DNA from: Formivibrio citricus
Lineage (GTDB): Bacteria > Pseudomonadota > Gammaproteobacteria > Burkholderiales > Chitinibacteraceae
Direction of reading: 5' to 3'
DNA: 64,000 nt
Assembly: GCF_900115065.1 (NCBI RefSeq)
Contig: NZ_FOVE01000013.1
Span: 36,928 to 100,927 of the forward strand
Shown: one piece after another, positions 7,802-14,234 of the stretch
Position numbering within the stretch: the first letter of the stretch is position 1
Layout: each line of letters starts with the position of its first letter
Notes under the pieces: model-generated
What the model saw: the letters and a program-made list of their open reading frames with translations, nothing else
Told to the model about the DNA's origin: nothing
Databases searched by the model: none
Made by a program: the position numbers and the translations under genes

Positions 7802-8997
7802 CCCATTGCCCAGCCCAACCCCAGCCGCAGCACGACGCCCAGCGGAAGAACCCAATGCATGGGCCATTTGAACCGGGCCAATGCCAGCCAGACGATTCCC
7901 GCCACGCCGGCATCGGAAATCTGCCGGACACCGTTCGCGACCATGAACCACGCCACGCTGGCGACCATGCCGCAGAACACCACCATCGCGCCGTGTATGC
8001 CTCCCTTGATCCAGGCTTTGTGGCGGATATGCGCGAACAGCTCTGCAAACACGAGCGTCATCACGAAACTGGGCGCAAAGATGGCGAACGTGGCCATCAG
8101 GCCGCCGCTCCAGTCGGCAACGACATAGCCGGTGAAAGTGGCCGCATTCAGGATCGGCCCCGGCGTGATCTGACTGAATGCGATGGCGGTGCCGAGCTGG
8201 GAAGGCGTCAGCCAGCCGTTGGCGAGCACGGCATCGCGCAAAAGGGGGAGGATGGTCACGCCGTTGCCGAAAGCCACCGAGCCGACATGGGCAAAGGCAA
8301 GATACAGGCGACCAAGATCGGACGGCACAAACAGGGCGAACCCCGCCCCGGCCAGCAGACCGGCCGCCATCAGCAAGGCGGCGCGGAATCGGGCGAAGTT
8401 CAAGCGGTGCCTGTCTGCGGCTGCGTTTTCATCCTTGCGGCGCAGGTACATTCCGATTCCGGCGCCGGCCAGGACCAGCAAGCTCAAATTGGCGCCCAGG
8501 ATCGCCAGCGCCGCCACGCAGGCGGCCAAGCCCCATTCCAGTCTGCGCTTCAGTTGCCTGCGGCTGAAATCCAGCGTGAGATGCAGCATCACGCCAGCCA
8601 TCACGACATCGAGCCCTCTCAGGATCGTTCCGGCCGCGGGCGCTGCGCCGTAATTCCGGTACAGCGCGGCCAGGATCAGCATCAACACCGTGCAGGGCGC
8701 GATGAAACCGAGCAACGCCAGCACGGCGCCGACAATCCCTCCCCGCAGGTAGCCGAAATACGCGGCCAGATTGGCCATGACCGGGCCGGGATACAACTGC
8801 ACCAGCGCCAGCCCTTCGGCCAGCTCGTGCTCCGTGGCCATGCGCCGTTTCAGCAGGGTTTCGCGCAGGCTTTGCAGCATGCCCATGCCAAAGGCCGTTG
8901 CCCCGACATGCATGAAAAGCAGAAAAATCCGCCCCGGTCCGGGCGCCGGGCACTCAGGCACGGCGGGATTGCTGCTGTCGTCGCTGGCCGGCTTCAT
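7798..8997 (-). CDS. chrA: ChrA-family (CHR) chromate/oxyanion transporter
   Basis: 399 residues with about ten to twelve membrane helices in two homologous halves. The duplicated CHR motifs are visible as FGMGM...QLYPGPVMANLAAYFGYL in the first half and VGSVAFGNG...FSQITPGPILNAATFTGYV in the second. ATG at 8997 overlaps the stop of the upstream NifX-like gene (ATGA). An in-frame start at 9051 would lie within that gene. Family members export chromate, using similarity to sulfate. No chromate regulator (chrB) is visible. The operon setting with two NifX-like proteins makes another oxyanion, such as molybdate or tungstate, worth considering. Confidence 0.9.
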   Translation of the reverse strand: MKPASDDSSNPAVPECPAPGPGRIFLLFMHVGATAFGMGMLQSLRETLLKRRMATEHELAEGLALVQLYPGPVMANLAAYFGYLRGGIVGAVLALLGFIAPCTVLMLILAALYRNYGAAPAAGTILRGLDVVMAGVMLHLTLDFSRRQLKRRLEWGLAACVAALAILGANLSLLVLAGAGIGMYLRRKDENAAADRHRLNFARFRAALLMAAGLLAGAGFALFVPSDLGRLYLAFAHVGSVAFGNGVTILPLLRDAVLANGWLTPSQLGTAIAFSQITPGPILNAATFTGYVVADWSGGLMATFAIFAPSFVMTLVFAELFAHIRHKAWIKGGIHGAMVVFCGMVASVAWFMVANGVRQISDAGVAGIVWLALARFKWPMHWVLPLGVVLRLGLGWAMG

Positions 8998-9524
8998 GCC
9001 TGACTGCGGCAGCCGCACTGCCCGGCACCGTGGCCGTGCCCATGTCCGCATTCGTGCTCATCGCCGCGTTCATGCCGGCCGCAGCACTCGTGCTCGCCCT
9101 CTTCATGCCCGTGCCCTCCGCAGCATTCGTGATCATCATCCGCATGCCCCGTTCCGCCGCAACAGCCGCCGCCATGCGCATGTTCGTGACGATGGCTGTG
9201 ACCGTGCCCGTGCCGTCCGCAACCCGCTGCGGCTGAGACCGGCTCCAGCGCCCCATTTTCAAATTCGGCAATGGCCTGTTCGGCGGTTGCCGCATCCGTG
9301 CCGTAAATCTGGATCCCCTGGCTCAGCAGGCCGATGAACTGGCGACGGCCGATGCTGCCGCACAGCATGGCATCCACGTCGAGGGATTGGGCATCCTCCA
9401 CGGCAAGAACGACATGCTGGCGGGTATCGGTATCGAATACCAGCAGCGACGTGGCATGGGGCAGACGCAGCTCCAGTTCGGAACCCAAGCCAATATTTTC
9501 TGTGACCGGCATGCAAAGCTTCAT
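8994..9524 (-). CDS. NifX/NifB-like dinitrogenase cofactor domain with His/Cys-rich metal-binding tail
   Basis: 176 residues. Residues 1-100 form a compact domain of the dinitrogenase Fe-Mo cofactor biosynthesis family (MKLCMPVTENIGLGSEL start; later AMLCGSIGRRQFIGLLSQGIQIY). From about residue 101 to the end the protein becomes a low-complexity tail with, by count, 17 His and 10 Cys. The tail contains repeats HECCGGH, HECCGRH and HECGHGH, which suggest a metal store or chaperone surface. It overlaps its neighbours by 4 bp on both sides, so three genes are translationally coupled. No nitrogenase genes are in the window, so the domain probably binds Mo, Fe-S or Ni in another pathway. Confidence 0.82.
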   Translation of the reverse strand: MKLCMPVTENIGLGSELELRLPHATSLLVFDTDTRQHVVLAVEDAQSLDVDAMLCGSIGRRQFIGLLSQGIQIYGTDAATAEQAIAEFENGALEPVSAAAGCGRHGHGHSHRHEHAHGGGCCGGTGHADDDHECCGGHGHEEGEHECCGRHERGDEHECGHGHGHGAGQCGCRSQA

Positions 9525-9937
9525 TGATTTCTCCTTTTCGTATCATGGTGTATGGAAGATTGCCCGGAACCGGCTCGCCCCCGCCGTGCCGCCAGGCACG
9601 CGCTGCGCTCGATCCCGGGCAGCGCGCCATCCCGCCAGAGTTGCAGCGATTCCTGGATGTCCGCAGTTTTGGACTGAAAAACTGCAATGCCTTGTTTGCG
9701 CAGAGCCAGCAACGCCCGATGCCCGATTGCCTGGCAGATCACCGCGTCAAACGCCATTCCGGAGCCATCCGGAAGATGGCAACGGCACGGGCCGCGACAG
9801 GTTGAAGGCAGCGCCGGGCAGGCCATTCCATCCCGGACGCGCTCGTCCCAGACCCAGAACACCCCGGAATCGCCAAAATGCGCAGATTGCGAAGGCACAG
9901 GGTTCAGCAGACTATTGACCGAAAAACATACTCGCAC
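9521..9937 (-). CDS. second NifX/NifB-like cofactor-binding protein
   Basis: 138 residues from a GTG start at 9937 (GGGGA nine bases upstream). Features are MRVCFSVNSLLNPVPSQ at the start, a cysteine cluster GMACPALPSTCRGPCRC near residues 37-53, and VICQAIGHRALLALRKQGI, typical of the dinitrogenase iron-molybdenum cofactor domain. It is the first gene of the operon with the His/Cys-tailed paralogue and chrA, and is divergent from the DUF134 regulator gene. The two-part motif lies 23-53 bp upstream of the start. Exact function unknown; transient metal cluster binding is inferred. Confidence 0.75.
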   Translation of the reverse strand: MRVCFSVNSLLNPVPSQSAHFGDSGVFWVWDERVRDGMACPALPSTCRGPCRCHLPDGSGMAFDAVICQAIGHRALLALRKQGIAVFQSKTADIQESLQLWRDGALPGIERSACLAARRGRAGSGQSSIHHDTKRRNQ

Positions 9938-9959
9938 GGATCGCGTCCCCGCCTAACTA

Positions 9960-9991
9960 GCATAAGCCACATATTAAACTGGCATATGCCA
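9960..9991. promoter_or_regulatory. two-part motif, copy B (candidate shared operator)
   Basis: GCATAAG at 9960-9966 and GGCATATGCCA at 9981-9991 repeat the elements seen at 7408-7441, with the same 22-bp distance between GCATA cores. The right element is a perfect 10-bp palindrome, GGCATATGCC. It lies between the divergent NifX-like operon and the DUF134 gene, close to the NifX-like start, where a repressor or activator would act. Confidence 0.65.
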
Positions 9992-10134
9992 TCAATCAAC
10001 AGCCATGAACATCGGAACGCCCCGATCGCAAAAACTACCGGGTCGGCATGCCGGCAATTTTTCCGCCCAAGATGCCAACCTGCGCCGACTGCCTCATAAT
10101 TGCGCGAGAACCGAACCTGATTGAGAGAGATGCA

Positions 10135-10479
10135 ATGGCCCGCCCCATGAAATGCCGCAAGGTTGCATGCAACGTCGCAACGGCCTATTTCAAGCCGCAA
10201 GGCATTCCCATGCGCGATCTGGAAGAGGTGCAACTGGAACTGGACGAAATTGAGGCGATACGCCTGGCTGACCTTGAGGAGCTCTATCAGGCGGATGCCG
10301 CAGCCCGGATGGGCGTTTCGCGCCAGACCTTTGGCAACATCATCGCCAGGGCCCACAAAAAAGTGGCGCAAGCGCTGCTCGAAGGGAAAGCGCTGCGCAT
10401 CGCCACCGCCAGCGACAACATCGAGCAGCTTCAAGCATCGGCACAGGCGCCCGCCCCTGCCGAGCCTGTCGCCGGATAA
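10135..10479 (+). CDS. DUF134-family predicted DNA-binding regulator
   Basis: 114 residues beginning MARPMKCRKVACNV, with the DUF134 features YFKPQGIPMRDLEEVQLELDE followed by an HTH of sigma-70 region-4 type (ADAAARMGVSRQTFGNIIARA). ATG at 10135 follows a GAGAGA and is preferred over the in-frame start at 10048. DUF134 genes are commonly found beside NifX-like cofactor proteins, as here. It is divergent from the NifX-like operon and is the best local candidate to bind the two-part motif, though that is inference. The N-terminal cysteines (C8, C13) could sense a metal or cluster. Confidence 0.82.
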   Translation: MARPMKCRKVACNVATAYFKPQGIPMRDLEEVQLELDEIEAIRLADLEELYQADAAARMGVSRQTFGNIIARAHKKVAQALLEGKALRIATASDNIEQLQASAQAPAPAEPVAG

Positions 10480-10516
10480 GCACCGCCCGCACCCAAACAA
10501 ATCAAGGCCCGACGCG

Positions 10517-11176
10517 ATGAGCCGCAGCATGCCTCCGGAAGATTACGACGCCTGGTACGAAACAGCGCGCGGCCGCTGGATCGGCGACACCGAATACCGG
10601 CAGCTTCACCGGCTGCTGGGGGCGCAGCGGAACGACAGCATCCTCGACGCCGGCTGCGGCACCGGCTGGTTCACGCGCCGGTTTTCCACACATTCCGGCC
10701 TGGAGGTGACAGGCGTCGACCTGAACGCCAACTGGCTTGCCCATGCCCGCTCCCGAGACCCGCAAGGGCATTACGTCTGCGCCGACGCCTGCCTGCTGCC
10801 GTTTGCCGACGACAGCTTCGAGCGCACGCTCTCCATGACCGCCCTGTGTTTCATCGAAGACTGGCCCCGCGCCATGCGGGAAATCGTCCGGGTAACGCGC
10901 TCAAGATTTGTGATCGGCTTGCTCAACAGGCATGGCCTGTTGTGGCGCGAGAAGGGACAGGACGACCCGAACAGCAGCTACTGCGGCGCCCACTGGCATT
11001 CCGTGCCGGAAGTGCGGTCCACCCTAGCCGCCCTGCCCGTGCGCGGCGTTCAATTCCATTCGGCCGTCTTCCTGCCTTCGGCTTCGGCCATGGCCCGGAT
11101 GGCCGAGCAGGTATTGCCCAACTCCCTGACTTGGGGAAGCTGCCTGTTCGTGTCCGGCAACGTGAAGGCCGGCTGA
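10517..11176 (+). CDS. class I SAM-dependent methyltransferase
   Basis: 219 residues with the SAM-binding motif ILDAGCGTGWFTRRF (about 41-55), the acidic motif VTGVDLNANWLAHAR and the later FADDSFERTLSM. ATG at 10517 is 37 bp after the DUF134 stop on the same strand, so the two are probably cotranscribed. The substrate cannot be read from the sequence. A methyltransferase next to DUF134/NifX-like genes may act on a metal or metalloid or on a cofactor, but this is only context. Confidence 0.82.
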   Translation: MSRSMPPEDYDAWYETARGRWIGDTEYRQLHRLLGAQRNDSILDAGCGTGWFTRRFSTHSGLEVTGVDLNANWLAHARSRDPQGHYVCADACLLPFADDSFERTLSMTALCFIEDWPRAMREIVRVTRSRFVIGLLNRHGLLWREKGQDDPNSSYCGAHWHSVPEVRSTLAALPVRGVQFHSAVFLPSASAMARMAEQVLPNSLTWGSCLFVSGNVKAG

Positions 11177-11462
11177 TGCGGAATCGGGCAACGATCTGAT
11201 TGCCCTTTCTGGTACTTGACCAGCGGAAGTTGACCCGATGTTTGCAAAAGGTCTACTCTTTTCCAGCAACAGTCATTCCACCCATCGATTGACTGGCGCA
11301 ATCTTCGATTCAGCGTGTCGGCGTATCCCGGATTAAAAGACAGGGATAGCTGCGGCAAGCAACAGAAACACTGGATGATCGGGATGTCATGTGTCCTGTT
11401 GTTGTGGGATTAACGACAGTGACGTTTTATTTGAATACGCCACCAATGGTGGCTACACCACG
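11177..11462. other. gene-free stretch upstream of the integron cassette
   Basis: No convincing gene. A perfect hairpin GCCACC-AAT-GGTGGC lies at 11439-11453, immediately before the cassette boundary. The last bases, ending CACCACG, join with the bases after the cassette (TTGGTG) to form a palindrome, so this is the left half of the target site. Confidence 0.5.
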
Positions 11463-12200
11463 TTAGATTTTTCCGACATGATCGACACACTTCGTCCTTA
11501 TCTTGAGTTGCTTTATTTCATAACCGGTGGACCTGTACTGGCTGTTTTTGCGTTCTTGGCGCTGAAGCAGATCACCGTTGCCAAACAAAATGCTCGTACT
11601 GCTTCTCAGCGAGAGGCATATCGCATTGCTGCTGAGCAGGTTAAATGTTATGCGCATGAAGTTATCCCTCTACTTAACGAGCTAGATAAATTAATCGATG
11701 AAAAGGCGATCAATGTGTTTTCCAACGCACAAATCGAAGTTGAAGACTCCGGTGTTCGCGTTAAAAATAAGTGGAACGATGGCGATTTAGACAAACTTGT
11801 CGAAATCGCACCAACGCTGGTTTCAGCACTAAATAGGCTCGAAGTTTTTGCTCTTTTCTTCACCTCTCGTGTTGCATCAGAACAAATCGCCTACTCCTCC
11901 ATAGGCACTACATACGTTCGATCTGTGAAAAAGCTTTTGCCCGCCTTTATCGGCCTAGCGAACAAAAACAGCTACGAAAATATTCTGAAACTGTTCTTGC
12001 TGTGGCATCAAAGAAAGGAAAGTGAGCGACTGGAACAAGAAAAGGCCGACATTCAAAAACGCCTTCGCAAAATCGGTGACAAAAAGATTGAAGCAATTGG
12101 CACCAATGACTAATAAGCAATCTAACCCGGCGCTCAACCTCGCTCCCTTCGGTCGCTGGATGCTGCGCGATAAAGCCGCGCAGCGCCGGTTAGCTCTACG
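11463..12200 (+). mobile_element. single integron gene cassette
   Basis: The cassette starts at the TT of a GTTAGAT core site (11462-11468), carries one gene starting 10 bp later, and ends with an attC whose R'' box is ATCTAAC, the exact complement of GTTAGAT. In the circular form the R' box would be G from the right end plus TTAGAT from the left end, pairing perfectly with R''. That is the expected signature of a cassette inserted by an integron integrase. No intI is present in the window. Base composition of the gene is more AT-rich than its neighbours, which supports transfer. Confidence 0.78.
11478..12113 (+). CDS. cassette-borne single-pass membrane protein of unknown function
   Basis: 211 residues starting MIDTLRPYLELLYFITGG. 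One membrane helix (about residues 8-28) is followed by a basic stretch and a soluble helical domain (about 35-211) with a coiled-coil-like, charged end (ESERLEQEKADIQKRLRKI). ATG at 11478 is chosen because it lies just inside the cassette boundary; the frame continues upstream only through the target DNA. There is little Shine-Dalgarno sequence, common for cassette genes. I do not recognise a characterised family. The product may be a membrane-anchored cytoplasmic sensor or defence component, but the sequence does not decide this. Confidence 0.75.
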   Translation: MIDTLRPYLELLYFITGGPVLAVFAFLALKQITVAKQNARTASQREAYRIAAEQVKCYAHEVIPLLNELDKLIDEKAINVFSNAQIEVEDSGVRVKNKWNDGDLDKLVEIAPTLVSALNRLEVFALFFTSRVASEQIAYSSIGTTYVRSVKKLLPAFIGLANKNSYENILKLFLLWHQRKESERLEQEKADIQKRLRKIGDKKIEAIGTND

Positions 12201-12206
12201 TTGGTG
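12120..12206 (+). repeat. attC recombination site (about 87 bp)
   Basis: R'' is ATCTAAC at 12120-12126. The 3' simple site reads GGTTAGCTC-TAC-GTT with the crossover after G at 12200. L'' (GCGCTCAACC) pairs with L' (GGTTAGCTC) if one extrahelical C and one mismatch are allowed, as in real attC sites. An inner hairpin GCTGCGCG/CGCGCAGC forms the variable terminal structure. It starts 7 bp after the stop of the cassette gene. Confidence 0.78.
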
Positions 12207-12279
12207 ATTATCTCCAACAAAATCCGCCCGATTCCAAAAAACGATTTTTATCGGCAGCGCTCGCGGCCTGCCGCGCATG

Positions 12280-12309
12280 AAAAACCCCGCCTCGAAAGAG
12301 TGCGGGGTT
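12280..12309 (-). terminator. Rho-independent terminator of the EF-hand gene
   Basis: On the minus strand AACCCCGC and GCGGGGTT form an 8-bp stem followed by TTTTTC. It lies 19 bp past the stop of the EF-hand gene. Confidence 0.85.
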
Positions 12310-12328
12310 GTGCCGACACCGGAAGCGC

Positions 12329-13048
12329 TCAGGCCGTAATGGACAGCGAGCCCAATCCGGATGCGCCATACAGGCTGGATTCGCTGTCGAACCCGCGGTA
12401 GGAATCCATCAGCTGCATGATGCGTTTCAGAACCGCAGCCTCACTGCTGGTCGAGCTGGTCGTCTCGGTGGAGGTGCTGCTCTGGCTGGCGGAAGCCACC
12501 TTTTGCGACTCCTGATAGGCCATGGCCTCCTTGCCCGTTACCTTGCCGTCGCCGTCGGCATCGGCCGCGTCGAAATTGGCCGCGACGCTGGACATCAGCG
12601 CGGAGAGATTGCTGTCCGACGATGCCACTTCGCTCGCCTTGGCGGTCAATTCGTCAGCGGTGTATCCCTCATCCTCTTCGGCGGCGCCGGGCGGCGGGGG
12701 CGGCGGCGGCATTCCGCCGGCGCCCTGCGGCCCGCCCGAGGTGCGCATGTTGTTGAAGCCGCTGTCGAGTTGCTCGGCCAGTTGCTTCAGGCTGGACGTC
12801 ATTTCCTGTTCGGTGATCTTGCCGTCGCTGTCGCTGTCGAGCGTGGAAAAAATATCGCTGATGCTGGTACTGCTGCTACTGCTGCTGTCCGAAGAAGAAA
12901 TCTGGCCGAACGCGGTTTCCAGATCGCTTATTTCGAGATAACCCTGGTTGTTGGTATCGAGTTTGGAAAAAAGATTGCTGACCATCTGCGAGGGATCGGG
13001 GCGTTGCATCGCCCACGATGAGGTCGAACTACCAATACTGCTGACCAT
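12329..13048 (-). CDS. EF-hand calcium-binding protein with polyproline linker
   Basis: 239 residues. Three EF-hand loops are visible: DTNNQGYLEISD (about 31-42), DSDSDGKITEQE (about 70-81) and DADGDGKVTGKE (about 163-174). The latter two are canonical and the first is weaker. Between loops two and three lies MPPPPPPPG plus an acidic patch, and Ser/Thr-rich stretches flank the domains. ATG at 13048 follows AAGGAG; the frame is open beyond it. There is no clear signal peptide, so localisation is unclear. It resembles XopAW-type bacterial EF-hand proteins. Three in-phase Cpx-like half-sites lie about 200 bp upstream, suggesting membership of the local envelope-stress regulon. Confidence 0.83.
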   Translation of the reverse strand: MVSSIGSSTSSWAMQRPDPSQMVSNLFSKLDTNNQGYLEISDLETAFGQISSSDSSSSSSTSISDIFSTLDSDSDGKITEQEMTSSLKQLAEQLDSGFNNMRTSGGPQGAGGMPPPPPPPGAAEEDEGYTADELTAKASEVASSDSNLSALMSSVAANFDAADADGDGKVTGKEAMAYQESQKVASASQSSTSTETTSSTSSEAAVLKRIMQLMDSYRGFDSESSLYGASGLGSLSITA

Positions 13049-13247
13049 GATTGGCTCCTTCATGAAAAATTTGTCCCGATGACGAAGCGAAATCCGCCTC
13101 CGCCAACACCGTATGCATGTCGGGCCGGCAACCTGTCCTGCGAACCGGGCTTGCGCGCCCGATTGCAAACAGACCCATACCCCACATGCGGCAACACGCC
13201 ATAAGCAAGTTATCGTCCTGATTCGCAATAACTTCCCGGCAAGACCG

Positions 13248-13272
13248 GTTAAGCGAGGTAAAAGTTTGTTAA
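13248..13272. promoter_or_regulatory. triple Cpx-like box upstream of the EF-hand gene
   Basis: GTTAA (13248-13252), GTAAA (13258-13262) and GTTAA (13268-13272) are separated by exactly 5 bp each, a 10-bp period. CpxR sites have the form GTAAA-N5-GTAAA. The same pattern recurs in the cpxR/spy intergenic region. Confidence 0.6.
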
Positions 13273-13326
13273 GGGAAACGCGATCAAGAGCGTCACAGAC
13301 CTCCCTTGCGACTTTCTCCCGGGACG

Positions 13327-13412
13327 AAAACCGTTTTTGCACGCCCTGCCGGGGTCAGCCGGGCCAACCCTCGGCAAATAATTGCCCAAGCAAAAACTGC
13401 AAAAACGGTTTT
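13327..13412. repeat. 86-bp element with perfect 15-bp inverted ends
   Basis: AAAACCGTTTTTGCA at 13327-13341 and its exact complement at 13398-13412 flank 56 bp. It has no coding potential and no obvious target duplication. It could be a processed RNA hairpin, a minute palindromic element or a structured 3' end of the Spy-like transcript. Confidence 0.5.
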
Positions 13413-13528
13413 TGCCATTTCAAACAACAACGCCAACTCGTTGATATTCATGAACTTTGTCTCTTTACTGCCCTGTACTGAACAGCACCACCCCAGAATT
13501 GGGCCATGGTTGGCGGCAAAGATTGCCG

Positions 13529-14038
13529 TCATCGCGGTCCGGATCGAGGCATCGACACCGCAGGCGCGCCGAAGCATTCGTGGGGCAGCGCGGGCGGCTT
13601 CAGTTCCGTCTTCGATTTCTCCAGTTGCTCGCGCTGCTCGGCAGTCAGAAGCGCATAAATCATCTGGTCGGCACGCGCGCGCAGCAGGGCCAGCTCCGCG
13701 GTATCCCTTGCCATCGCTTCTGACAACGCCCGCGCCCTGGCCTCGTCGAAACGGCTGGACAGCGCAAGGGCGCGCAAGGCATCCCGGTTTGCATGGAGCG
13801 ACTTCATTTTCTGGCGAATGGTCGGGGCCTGTTCGTGCAGGATATTGAACACCTCGTCACGCTGGACTTCATTGAGATGCAGCCCGCGCAGCATGTCCGA
13901 TGCCGGTGAGCCGGGCGGCTCCGCCATCTGCCGGGATGGCGCGGGCATTTTTTCTCCGGCCTGGGCTGGCATGGCCAGCGGCCCGGCCAGCGCACCGGCG
14001 AGCAGCAGCGACTTGATGATGGAATTGATCGGCTTCAT
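13529..14038 (-). CDS. Spy/CpxP-family (LTXXQ) periplasmic chaperone-like protein
   Basis: 169 residues. The N-terminus is a Sec signal peptide (KSLLLAGALAGPLAMPAQA, cleavage about residue 27). The mature part is helical, with an LTXXQ-type repeat as LHLNEVQRDEVF and the canonical LTAEQREQLEK near the C-terminus. Such proteins bind unfolded periplasmic proteins or, in CpxP, the Cpx sensor. ATG at 14038 follows GAGAGGG. It is divergent from the CpxR-like gene with Cpx-like boxes between them, so it is probably both target and modulator of that pair. Confidence 0.85.
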   Translation of the reverse strand: MKPINSIIKSLLLAGALAGPLAMPAQAGEKMPAPSRQMAEPPGSPASDMLRGLHLNEVQRDEVFNILHEQAPTIRQKMKSLHANRDALRALALSSRFDEARARALSEAMARDTAELALLRARADQMIYALLTAEQREQLEKSKTELKPPALPHECFGAPAVSMPRSGPR

Positions 14039-14096
14039 GGTTTTTCCCTCTCGTTGACACGACATTCGCGACGAAGCCATTCTTGACCGCGGCAGG

Positions 14097-14172
14097 GTTA
14101 ATTGCAGTTAACGCCCGGTAAAGTTCGGAAAAGCCCGCGACGGGTTTCAGGCAAGCTGTAAAGCCATGTAAA
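14097..14172. promoter_or_regulatory. Cpx-like boxes in the spy/cpxR divergent region
   Basis: GTAAA-GCCAT-GTAAA at 14158-14172 matches the CpxR consensus GTAAA-N5-GTAAA exactly. GTTAA-N5-GTTAA at 14097-14111 followed by GTAAA at 14118-14122 forms a second cluster nearer the Spy-like gene. The clusters lie about 60-85 bp ahead of each start, suitable for activation in both directions including autoregulation. Confidence 0.7.
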
Positions 14173-14234
14173 AACAGCCCTTTCTACAGTGAATCCGGCC
14201 CGATGATTCGTTATCATCCCGTGGACGAGACAAG

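Larger units (their letters stand above)
13049..13528. other. 480-bp non-coding region between EF-hand and Spy-like genes
   Basis: No convincing gene. It holds the three-part GTTAA/GTAAA repeat at 13248-13272, a spaced inverted repeat at 13327-13412 and a small hairpin GGCAA-ATAA-TTGCC at 13373-13386. The first 200 bp upstream of the EF-hand start would be a long leader if the promoter lies next to the repeat. Confidence 0.5.

Noticed and set aside
11050..11358. Minus-strand frame of 102 residues over the methyltransferase end
   Set aside because: It overlaps a well-supported methyltransferase gene and shows no family motif.
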